Shown here piece by piece: positions 45,589 through 51,997 of a stretch of 64,000 nucleotides of DNA. The DNA comes from Mesorhizobium sp. AR07 (lineage in GTDB: Bacteria; Pseudomonadota; Alphaproteobacteria; Rhizobiales; Rhizobiaceae): positions 124,001 through 188,000 of the forward strand of contig NZ_CP080525.1 in assembly GCF_024746815.1 (NCBI RefSeq). Direction: 5' to 3'. Both the position numbers and the translations under genes were made by a program. Each line of letters begins with the position of its first letter. The stretch's first letter is position 1. The notes beneath the pieces were generated by a model that was not told where the DNA came from, did not search any database, and saw only the letters and a program-made list of their open reading frames with translations.

Positions 45589-45742
45589 CTTCCCCTGCCT
45601 TCTCCCTTGTGGAGAAGGTGGATTGGCGCGCGGCGCCAAGACGGATGAGGGGGCTGGACGGCGCGCCGTCTGTGCCAAGCTGGAGCACCTGATCCGCCTT
45701 CATTTCGTTCAGGCACCTTCTCCCGCAAGGAGAGAAGGGGAG
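45589..45742. repeat. palindromic intergenic repeat (CCTTCTCCC type)
   Basis: The left end CTTCCCCTGCCTTCTCCC and the right end GGAGAGAAGGGGAG are inverted copies, each with an inner GAGAAGGTG/CACCTTCTC arm. This is a different family from the element at 35542. It sits between the operators and the tetR ATG and supplies that gene's ribosome site. Confidence 0.66.
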
Positions 45743-45749
45743 ATTCGCG

Positions 45750-46424
45750 ATGGCACGGCTTGCCCGAAAACGCATCAACGACCCCGAAGGCATGCGCAAC
45801 AAAGTGCTCGATGTCGCCGGAGAATCGTTTCAGGCGCGCGGCTATCACGCCTCCAGCCTCGGCGATCTGATGGCGGCTGCGGGTGTCAGCGGCGGCGCGC
45901 TGCATCACCATTTCCCGACCAAGAAGGCGCTGGCGCTGGCGGTGATCGAGGAGCGCGTGGCGGCAGCGGTCGAGGAGACATGGATCGCACCGGTGCTGGC
46001 GGCGGCGTCGGCGCGCGACGGCGTGCGAGCGGTGTTCGAGGCCGTCGCGGCCGGGCTGGAGCAGCAGGGTTTCGTGCGTGGCTGCCCGCTCAACAATCTG
46101 GCGCATGAACTGTCGCTTGCCGATCCGGATTTCCGGACTGCCCTTGCCGCAATCTTTGCGGCGTGGCGCCAGGCGATTGCCGACAAAGTCGAAGCCGATC
46201 AGCAGGCGGGCAGGGAGCAAGGCACCGACCCACGGCGCTTTGCCGCCCTTGCCGTGGCCACTTATTCCGGCGCTATGTCGATGGCCAAGACGGCGCAGGA
46301 TGCCGGCCCGTTGCGCGATTGCCTGGCGGCGTTGGAGTGGGGCGCCTCCCAGCCTGCATCGCCCCAGGGCGAGCCGGTAGCGAGGCGGCGTCGCAGGGTG
46401 CTGCGACGATACGGAGCCCTTTGA
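45750..46424 (+). CDS. TetR family transcriptional regulator
   Basis: A 224-aa repressor. The helix-turn-helix is GMRNKVLDVAGESFQARGYHASSLGDLMAAAGVSGGALHHHFPTKKALALAVI (about 14-66). The C-terminal domain, with QQGFVRGCPLNNLAHELSLADPDFRTALAAIFAAW, resembles the TetR_C domain of YxaF/LmrA-type regulators. The last 30 residues are basic and atypical (ARRRRRVLRRYGAL). It is divergent from the NIPSNAP gene; the paired palindromes at 45530 are the likely targets. Its AAGGGGAG ribosome site lies in the repeat element. Confidence 0.92.
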   Translation: MARLARKRINDPEGMRNKVLDVAGESFQARGYHASSLGDLMAAAGVSGGALHHHFPTKKALALAVIEERVAAAVEETWIAPVLAAASARDGVRAVFEAVAAGLEQQGFVRGCPLNNLAHELSLADPDFRTALAAIFAAWRQAIADKVEADQQAGREQGTDPRRFAALAVATYSGAMSMAKTAQDAGPLRDCLAALEWGASQPASPQGEPVARRRRRVLRRYGAL

Positions 46425-46475
46425 GGCAGTCTGGAAACTGGACGGACGGGCGCCGCTTGTGTTGAAATTCACCTC

Positions 46476-47609
46476 ATGATGAATCACCGCTCGCCTGGTT
46501 TGTTTTCCCGACGCGGCTTTCTGGCCCAGGCCGCGGGTTTTGCCGTGGCCGGTGCGTTGTCGCGCCCGGCTCTTGGCCAGACCGCGCAGAGCGTTCAGCC
46601 CATCGACGCCACCTTCCTGTTCATTGCCGATGTCCATGCCTGTCGCATGGCGAGCGGCTTGAGCCCCAACTGCCAGATGGAGGGCAAGACCGATGCCGCG
46701 CTGCTGCGCAACGTTGCCGCGCTGAACGGTCTCGGCGACAAGGAATGGCCGGCCGAGATCAACGGCATCGCCACCGGCCTGCGTTCGGCCGGCAGCCGCA
46801 TAGGCACGCCGCTCGGCCTTGTCGTCGGCGGTGACATCACCGACGATGGTGGCGGTCAGATCACCCAGCCGAGCGAGGGCACGCAACTGCTCCAGTTCAG
46901 CCAGCGCTACCAGCAAGGCGTCGGCACCGATCGCGTGCACGTGCCGGTCTATGTCGGGCTCGGCAACCATGATCTCGACCAGAACGGCCCACCGCACCAT
47001 GTCGACTGGTACCGGCGCGAAATGCGCGACTATGTCGAGGTCAATCACCGCGCCGGCGTCTTCTTCAAACCGCCGGTGCCGGCCACCGACTACGACGTCG
47101 AGACCGATTGCTATTCATGGGACTGGGGCGGCCTGCATCTCGTCCAGACGCACCGCTTCGCCGGCGACACCGGCCATGGCGCCGACAGCAGCCTGCCATG
47201 GCTGAAGCAGGATCTGGCAACCTACGCGGCGGACGGCCGCCCGGTCATCCTGTTCCAGCACTATGGCTGGGATACATTTTCGACGGAAAGGTGGGATGCC
47301 GCCAAGAAGACCTACGACGATGATGGCACCGGTGCCCCGCATTGGTGGGGCGAAGCCGACCGCCAGGCGTTGCTGGCTGCTCTGAAAGGCTACAATGTCG
47401 TCGCCATCTTCCATGGCCACCAGCACGAGACGTCGCTGATCTACCGCCGTGACGGGCTCGACCTCATCAAGCCGAAGGCTGCCTATATGGGTGGTTTCGC
47501 GCTCGCCAGGGTGACCAGTGACGGCATCGACGTGGCGCTGGGCGAGGTAACCGGCGACCATGGCGAGGTCGCCTTCACCAACGCTTTCAGCAAGGGCTGG
47601 AACATCTGA
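46476..47609 (+). CDS. Tat-exported metallophosphoesterase
   Basis: A 377-aa calcineurin-like phosphoesterase exported folded by the Tat system (signal SRRGFLAQAAGFAVAGALS, 11-29). Metal-binding motifs are in order: ADVHA (D-x-H), GGDITDD (GD), GLGNHDLD (GNHD), then FQHYGWD and the C-terminal HGHQHE. The two-metal site is therefore complete. Substrate unknown; similar periplasmic proteins act on phosphodiesters or sphingomyelin-like lipids. No phosphate regulon site was seen. Confidence 0.92.
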   Translation: MMNHRSPGLFSRRGFLAQAAGFAVAGALSRPALGQTAQSVQPIDATFLFIADVHACRMASGLSPNCQMEGKTDAALLRNVAALNGLGDKEWPAEINGIATGLRSAGSRIGTPLGLVVGGDITDDGGGQITQPSEGTQLLQFSQRYQQGVGTDRVHVPVYVGLGNHDLDQNGPPHHVDWYRREMRDYVEVNHRAGVFFKPPVPATDYDVETDCYSWDWGGLHLVQTHRFAGDTGHGADSSLPWLKQDLATYAADGRPVILFQHYGWDTFSTERWDAAKKTYDDDGTGAPHWWGEADRQALLAALKGYNVVAIFHGHQHETSLIYRRDGLDLIKPKAAYMGGFALARVTSDGIDVALGEVTGDHGEVAFTNAFSKGWNI

Positions 47610-47638
47610 AGAAGGCGGCCTTGGCGGCCGCCTTCTTC
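47608..47638 (+). terminator. probable terminator hairpin
   Basis: GAAGAAGGCGGCC, TTGG-type loop, GGCCGCCTTCTTC forms a 13-bp stem beginning at the last two bases of the phosphoesterase stop codon. There is no clear T-run (CCGATAG follows), so the efficiency is uncertain. Confidence 0.55.
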
Positions 47639-47797
47639 CGATAGCCAAAGCCGTTCCTCGATGCGGGATCAGAACGCCTTCTTGACCTTGTCCTGACGTC
47701 GCCATAGGCCTTCTGCACCAAGGCTAGGTCCTCTTCCGCAACGGCTCGCGCGGCCTATCTAAAGACGACGGGTGAGGCTAGGTTTCTGGAGATTTCG

Positions 47798-48550
47798 ATG
47801 ACCGTTTCTTCCGCACTTTCCGGTAAGGTCGCTCTCATCACCGGCGCTTCGTCGGGTATCGGCGAAGCCACGGCTTCGGCGCTGGCCGCTGCCGGAGCAA
47901 AGGTGGCGATCGCTGCCCGCCGCGCCGATCGGCTCGAGACACTGGCCGCGCGCATTCAAAAGGTCGGCGGCACGGCGCTGCGCATCGAGGCCGACGTCAC
48001 CAGCAATGACGACGTCATCGCCATGGTCGACAAGGTGGTGGCCGAATGGGGCCGGCTCGACATCCTCGTCAACAATGCCGGGGTGATGCTTCTGTCGCCG
48101 GCCGCGGAGGCGACACTCGACGATTGGCGCCATATGGTCGAACTCAACCTGCTGGCGCTGATGGGCGTTACCAAGGCGGCGCTGCCGCATCTCAAGGCCG
48201 GCAAGGGGCATATCGTCAATGTCGCTTCGGTCGCCGGCCGCGTCGCCAATCCGGGTGCCAGCGGCTACGCGGCGACGAAGTTCGGCGTCGTCGGCTTTTC
48301 CGAGTCGCTGCGCCGCGAAGTCTATGCCGACAAGGTCCGTGTCACCGTCATCGAGCCCGGGCTGGTGCGCACCGAACTCGGCGACCACATCACCAATGCC
48401 GCCTCGAAGGCCGGCCTCGACCAGCGCCTTGCCACCATGGAAGCGCTGACCGCCGAGGATGTTGCCGCCGCCATCTACTATGCGGTCAGTCAGCCGGCTC
48501 GAGTCAACGTCAACGAGATTGTCATCAGGCCGACCGACCAGGAGCGCTAG
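47798..48550 (+). CDS. short-chain dehydrogenase/reductase (YdfG-like)
   Basis: A 250-aa classical SDR. Cofactor motif TGASSGIG is at 15-22, RRADRL after the second strand suggests NADP, NNAGVML near 91, the catalytic Ser (VNVASVAG), Tyr-x3-Lys (YAATKFGV) and the C-terminal AAAIYYAVSQPARVNVNEIVIRPTDQE, which resembles the YdfG/serine-dehydrogenase-like group. Ribosome site CTGGAG. It is followed by the arsR gene at 68 bp but that has its own promoter region. Confidence 0.92.
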   Translation: MTVSSALSGKVALITGASSGIGEATASALAAAGAKVAIAARRADRLETLAARIQKVGGTALRIEADVTSNDDVIAMVDKVVAEWGRLDILVNNAGVMLLSPAAEATLDDWRHMVELNLLALMGVTKAALPHLKAGKGHIVNVASVAGRVANPGASGYAATKFGVVGFSESLRREVYADKVRVTVIEPGLVRTELGDHITNAASKAGLDQRLATMEALTAEDVAAAIYYAVSQPARVNVNEIVIRPTDQER

Positions 48551-48587
48551 CACCACCTTGTGCCAGAGTTGACGAAAGCCAAGGATC

Positions 48588-48623
48588 GGCATAATACGTA
48601 ACCAAATGGATACGTATTATGCC
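48588..48623. promoter_or_regulatory. ArsR operator overlapping the start codon
   Basis: Perfect 13-bp inverted arms GGCATAATACGTA (48588-48600) and TACGTATTATGCC (48611-48623) with a 10-bp spacer. The arsR ATG (48619-48621) lies inside the right arm. It is a strong candidate autoregulatory site and, if transcribed, an RNA hairpin over the initiation codon. Confidence 0.76.
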
Positions 48624-48939
48624 GCAGGCTGAGTCCGACCATTCTGTTTTCCGTGCCATCGCCGACCCGACGCGCCGCGCCATCCTCGACCGCTTGCGGC
48701 GAGGTCCGGCGCCGGTCAACGAACTCGCCTCGGCCTTTTCGCAGAGCCGGCCGGCAATCTCCAAGCATCTCAGGGTTCTGCGCGAGCTGCGCGTCGTCTC
48801 TGAACAGAAGCATGGCCGCGAGCGGCTTTACCGGCTGGAGCCGGCGGAATTGAAGGACGTGGCCGACTGGATCTTGCCCTATCGCGACTTCTGGCAGGCG
48901 AGTCTCGGCAATCTGAAAACCTATCTGGAGAACGAATGA
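48619..48939 (+). CDS. ArsR family transcriptional regulator
   Basis: A 106-aa winged-helix repressor: VFRAIADPTRRAILDRLRRGPAPVNELASAFSQSRPAISKHLRVLRELRVVSEQKHGRERLYRLEPAEL (about 10-78). No cysteine pair is present, so it is not a classical metal sensor; it belongs to the type usually found with SRPBCC (AHSA1) proteins. It overlaps the next gene by 4 bp. No downstream start suits the fold, so the ATG in the palindrome is probably real. Confidence 0.92.
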   Translation: MPQAESDHSVFRAIADPTRRAILDRLRRGPAPVNELASAFSQSRPAISKHLRVLRELRVVSEQKHGRERLYRLEPAELKDVADWILPYRDFWQASLGNLKTYLENE

Positions 48940-49718
48940 TGGCCAACAACGACAAACCGCGCGCCATCGCCGATGTCTCGACCGGTTCAATTCTCGCCAC
49001 TGTGACGATCGCGGTGCCACCGGAGCGGGTGTTTCGCGCGTTGACGGCGGATGACCAGATACCGCTCTGGTGGGGGTCGGACGAACTTTACCGGACGACC
49101 AGGCATACCGCCGACGTGCGGCCAGGTGGCGCGTGGCGATCGGAGGGCATGGGCGCCGACGGCCGGGAGTTTCATGTCCAGGGCGAATATCTCAAGGTCG
49201 AGCCGCCGCATCTTCTGGTGCTGACATGGAAGGCGCCGTGGGACGGCGACAACGTCACCACCGTCACCTATACGCTCGAAGCGGTCGATGCCGGAACGCG
49301 GCTGACTCTACGCCACGATGGGTTCGGTGCCCGCCAGGATGCCTGCCGCGATCACGGCTTCGGCTGGGAGAGCGTGCTCGGTTGGCTGGCCACCTTCCTC
49401 GGTGATCAGGCGGGCGCCAAGCCAAAGGCGGTGTTCCACTGCCGACTGATCCCGCCTCGGTCCGACTTTGCCTTCACCATGACCGATCCAGAAAGGGCGT
49501 TGATGAAGCAGCATTCGGACTATCTGCGCAGCAAACTGGGCGAGGGGGGTGTCATTCTGTTTGGGCCGGTCGCCGATCCCGCCGGTCCCTGGGGGCTCGG
49601 CATCGTGCGTGCCGACGATGAGGCTAGCGTCAGGGCGCTGACGGAGGGGGATCCGATGATCCGTTCAGGGTTGGGCTTCCGCTACGAGATCCTGCCGATG
49701 ATGAGTGCCGTGATGTAA
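48936..49718 (+). CDS. SRPBCC (AHSA1-like) and YCII domain fusion protein
   Basis: A 260-aa cytosolic fusion. Residues about 17-150 are an AHSA1-type SRPBCC ligand-binding domain (TVTIAVPPERVFRALTADDQIPLWWG; GEYLKVEPPHLLVLTWKAPWDGD). Residues about 165-258 are a YCII domain (HCRLIPPRSDFAFTMTDPERALMKQHSDYLRSKLGEGGVILFGPVADPAGPWGLGIVRADD). The two domains are often encoded by separate neighbouring genes. It overlaps the ArsR gene by 4 bp and forms its operon. Likely a small-molecule binding or detoxification protein regulated by ArsR; activity unknown. Confidence 0.88.
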   Translation: MMANNDKPRAIADVSTGSILATVTIAVPPERVFRALTADDQIPLWWGSDELYRTTRHTADVRPGGAWRSEGMGADGREFHVQGEYLKVEPPHLLVLTWKAPWDGDNVTTVTYTLEAVDAGTRLTLRHDGFGARQDACRDHGFGWESVLGWLATFLGDQAGAKPKAVFHCRLIPPRSDFAFTMTDPERALMKQHSDYLRSKLGEGGVILFGPVADPAGPWGLGIVRADDEASVRALTEGDPMIRSGLGFRYEILPMMSAVM

Positions 49719-50021
49719 GTTTGGCACCAAAGAAGGACGCCGTGTGCCCTTCCGCGCGCAGCAGGCTTTTTGCCATTGGCTCCCTCTTGATATTGGTCCC
49801 CCGGCCCCGGCTTTGCGCCGCTCCATTGGGTGCAAACCACACAAGATTTGACACGCTTGCAAAACAAGCGTAGAAGGAATTCGTCGATATTTGTTTGACC
49901 GACTTTTGTTATCCGCGCACGCATGCGCGCCTTTGACGAACTTCCCCATCAAAAATCGAGACAAAAATCGTTGTGCATTCGCACGGCGATTAACGAATAT
50001 TTGCCATGGAAAGGGTTCGTC
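49719..50021. other. 303-bp leader region of the cold-shock gene
   Basis: No gene visible. The 3' half should be the untranslated leader of the csp gene, which in other bacteria is long and structured. A candidate promoter lies at 49848-49876. Confidence 0.5.
49848..49876 (+). promoter_or_regulatory. candidate sigma-70-type promoter of csp with palindrome in its spacer
   Basis: TTGACA (49848-49853), 17 bp, TAGAAG (49871-49876). The spacer contains the perfect inverted repeat ACGCTTG-N5-CAAGCGT (49853-49871), which may be an operator. A start about 7 bp after would give a leader of roughly 140 nt. Confidence 0.45.
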
Positions 50022-50231
50022 ATGAGCACCGGCACAGTTAAATGGTTCAACGCCACCAAAGGTTTTGGTTTTATTCAGCCTGACGACGGCTCCGCCGACG
50101 TTTTTGTCCACATCTCGGCCGTAGAGCGCGCCGGCATGCGCGACATCGTCGAAGGCCAGAAGCTCGGCTACGAGATGGTCCGCGACAACAAGTCGGGCAA
50201 GATGTCCGCCGACCAGTTGAAGGCGGCCTGA
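50022..50231 (+). CDS. cspA: cold-shock protein (CspA family)
   Basis: A 69-aa single-domain RNA chaperone. RNA-binding motifs RNP1 (KGFGFI, about 13-18) and RNP2 (VFVHIS, about 28-33) are intact, with [12 protein letters not shown] at the N-terminus. Its C-terminus ([10 protein letters not shown]) is typical of rhizobial Csp proteins. The start at MSTGTVKWF is standard. The long leader suggests post-transcriptional temperature control. Several csp paralogues are usual, so the symbol denotes the family. Confidence 0.95.
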   Translation: MSTGTVKWFNATKGFGFIQPDDGSADVFVHISAVERAGMRDIVEGQKLGYEMVRDNKSGKMSADQLKAA

Positions 50232-50589
50232 AAACAGAATTCAGCTTTCCCGGTGACCACGGATGTACTGGCACCGGTGAATGGCGAATTCGGGCGCATG
50301 GCCGCGGAGACCTGAGTTTCCACGGCATGTCATGCGCATGAGAAGGGCGTTCTTTGTGCATCCATCCCTGTGCATCCTTCTGGATGTCGCTGGATGCGCG
50401 GCGCTCTCATGGGAGGTCAGGCGGTGCCTGGCCTTTTTCATTTTGCGCGTCTTGCCGCCGAAAGTGCGCTGCGCGTCGGCTTGAACGTGCTAAGGGACGC
50501 TCAAGCAATTTGAATCCGCTGCCTTATTGCCTCGTGCCTGGTCGTGACCGAAGCACTATCGGCACCAGGCTCCTGACAGGAGAAAGATT
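50232..50589. other. 358-bp intergenic stretch after cspA
   Basis: No protein-like frame. Contains short GCATCC/GGATGC inverted repeats near 50358-50398 (possible weak hairpin or terminator of cspA) and the promoter region of the small-gene cluster starting at 50590. Confidence 0.4.
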
Positions 50590-50817
50590 TTGACCGCCAA
50601 TTCGAAGACAGCTCCTGATCAGCCCGTGTCCCTGTTCAGCAAGACGCAGACCCAGTCGATGTCGCTCAACCGCATCAATTCCGAGCGCGATGCCGTCAGC
50701 GAGGCGCGGGAAGCCAAGACCGCGCGCCTGCGCGAACAGCGCCTGGAAAAGGAAGCTGACGAGATGGCGGCGGCTGCCGCGCTCGCCGCTTTGCCGAAAC
50801 GCGCTGGAAGACGCTGA
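50590..50817 (+). CDS. small hypothetical protein (75 aa), coiled-coil
   Basis: A 75-aa charged protein. A long helix (LNRINSERDAVSEAREAKTARLREQRLEKEADEM) with heptad spacing is likely a coiled coil, followed by an alanine-rich tail. The TTG start has AGGAGAAAG just upstream, and no ATG suits. Its stop overlaps the ATG of the next gene (TGATGG), so the two are co-translated. No family recognised; it appears to belong with the three following genes. Confidence 0.66.
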   Translation: MTANSKTAPDQPVSLFSKTQTQSMSLNRINSERDAVSEAREAKTARLREQRLEKEADEMAAAAALAALPKRAGRR

Positions 50818-51224
50818 TGGCCACCAAGCGCGTGCCTCCGAAACTGATCCCCGCCGACTCGACGATCGCCGATGTGGTCGAAGGCCTCAACAAGCCGGTC
50901 GAATACGTCCGGCGCGTGCTTGAGAAGCTCGAGCGCTGCAAGCGCGCCCATGGCGATGCCCAGGTGCGGCTCGGCGTGCGCGGTCGCGCCGAATGCCCGA
51001 ACTACCTGATCGAATATGTCCGCGAAGACGCCAAGACCCATGAGCGGGTGACCTATCAGGATGCCGCCTACAGCGGCAGCACGCATCGCGAGCTGGCGCC
51101 GCACCACATCGCGGAAGTCAGGAACTGGTCACCGGAAGAAATGAACATCACGGCGGTTTCGGCGCTGATCGGCCGCTTGCGCAATCCGCGCGCACCATCA
51201 TCGCGTTTCGCCGACGAGGACTGA
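50817..51224 (+). CDS. conserved-looking hypothetical protein (135 aa)
   Basis: A 135-aa soluble protein (STIADVVEGLNKPVEYVRRVLEKLERCKRAHGDAQVRLGVRGRAECPNYLIEYV). A helical start is followed by a beta-like core and a C-terminal helix (NWSPEEMNITAVSALIGRLRNPRAPSSRFADED). No motif or family recognised. It is coupled to the upstream gene by TGATGG overlap and followed 1 bp later by a 55-aa gene. Confidence 0.8.
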   Translation: MATKRVPPKLIPADSTIADVVEGLNKPVEYVRRVLEKLERCKRAHGDAQVRLGVRGRAECPNYLIEYVREDAKTHERVTYQDAAYSGSTHRELAPHHIAEVRNWSPEEMNITAVSALIGRLRNPRAPSSRFADED

Positions 51225-51225
51225 C

Positions 51226-51393
51226 ATGGCCATAAAATTCTCCGCCAAGGACCAGGCTGCTACGCCAGTTGCCGCTGCCAAGCCGGCCAAGCCGGTTGCG
51301 GCGCCGAAAGCCGGCGAACCGGCTGAAGCCGCGACCGATCTGTTCAAGTCGCCGGCCGAAGCGCCGTCGCGCAAGGCGGCCAAGAAGAAATAG
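51226..51393 (+). CDS. small basic Ala/Pro/Lys-rich protein (55 aa)
   Basis: A 55-aa frame beginning MAIKFSAKDQAATPVAAAKP, then repeated AKP/APKAGEPAEAA units and ending RKAAKKK. Composition resembles histone-H1-like or linker tails, probably unstructured. It starts one base after the preceding stop and ends 4 bp before the next start, and GACGAGGA lies upstream, so it fits an operon. No family recognised; it is short and low-complexity, so coding is probable rather than certain. Confidence 0.55.
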   Translation: MAIKFSAKDQAATPVAAAKPAKPVAAPKAGEPAEAATDLFKSPAEAPSRKAAKKK

Positions 51394-51397
51394 CGCC

Positions 51398-51847
51398 TTG
51401 CCGCAAGACGCCGACCGCAATCCTGCCGGGCCGGGGCTGTTTGCCCTGGCTGCCACTGCCAGCGTGTCGTCGTCGCAACGCGGCAGCGCTCCTCTGTTCG
51501 ACTGCCAGAGCTGCGGCGCCTGCTGTTCCTATTCGCCCGAGTGGCCGCGCTTTTCCACCGAGGATGACGCGCAGCTCGATCGCATCCCCGAAAAATATGT
51601 GGCGGCCGACCTGTCGGGCATGCGCTGCGAGGGGTCGCGCTGCTCGGCGCTCACCGGCGAGGTGGGCAAGTCGACCGCTTGCGGCATCTATGAAGTCCGC
51701 CCGGATGTCTGCCACGCCTGCATGCCTGGCGACGACGAGTGCCTGATGGCGCGCCGGGCGCACGGGTTGCCGGTGGAGCTGCCAATCTCCCCCACGAAGG
51801 CAGAGCAATCGCATATGGATTCTTGCGAAGAAGGACCCCCACCCTAA
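51398..51847 (+). CDS. YkgJ-type cysteine-cluster (zinc/iron-chelating) protein
   Basis: A 149-aa protein with the YkgJ cysteine signature CQSCGACCSYSPEWPRFSTEDD near 34-55 and later CEGSRCSALTGEVGKSTACGIYEVRPDVCHACMPGDDECLMARR, eight or more conserved cysteines that bind zinc or an iron-sulfur cluster. Function is not settled. A TTG start follows the previous gene by 4 bp; a GTG about 21 codons later is an alternative. The last residues (after HGLPVEL) are encoded by repeat DNA (AATCTCCCCCACG), so the native C-terminus was replaced. Confidence 0.8.
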   Translation: MPQDADRNPAGPGLFALAATASVSSSQRGSAPLFDCQSCGACCSYSPEWPRFSTEDDAQLDRIPEKYVAADLSGMRCEGSRCSALTGEVGKSTACGIYEVRPDVCHACMPGDDECLMARRAHGLPVELPISPTKAEQSHMDSCEEGPPP

Positions 51848-51997
51848 CCAACCGGGCGAGCCACGGGTCTCGCCCGTCCTTCGGACCCCCACAAGGGGGA
51901 GGGAACGCTGCCGCGCACCTTTACTTCCTCTTTGGCGCCGGAAGGCGGGTAATTTGCCGAGTTCAGCGCCAACGGAAGTCTCCCTCCCCCTTGTGGG
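51834..51997. repeat. left part of a palindromic intergenic element split by the IS
   Basis: The sequence ACCCCCACCCTAAC plus CCCCCACAAGGGGGAGGG near 51884-51902, and CTCCCTCCCCCTTGTGGG ending at 51997, pair in inverted orientation with GTGGGGAGGGGGCAGGGGTG after the IS (53268-53310). Removal of the IS and one GTGGG copy restores a continuous palindrome. Confidence 0.7.
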
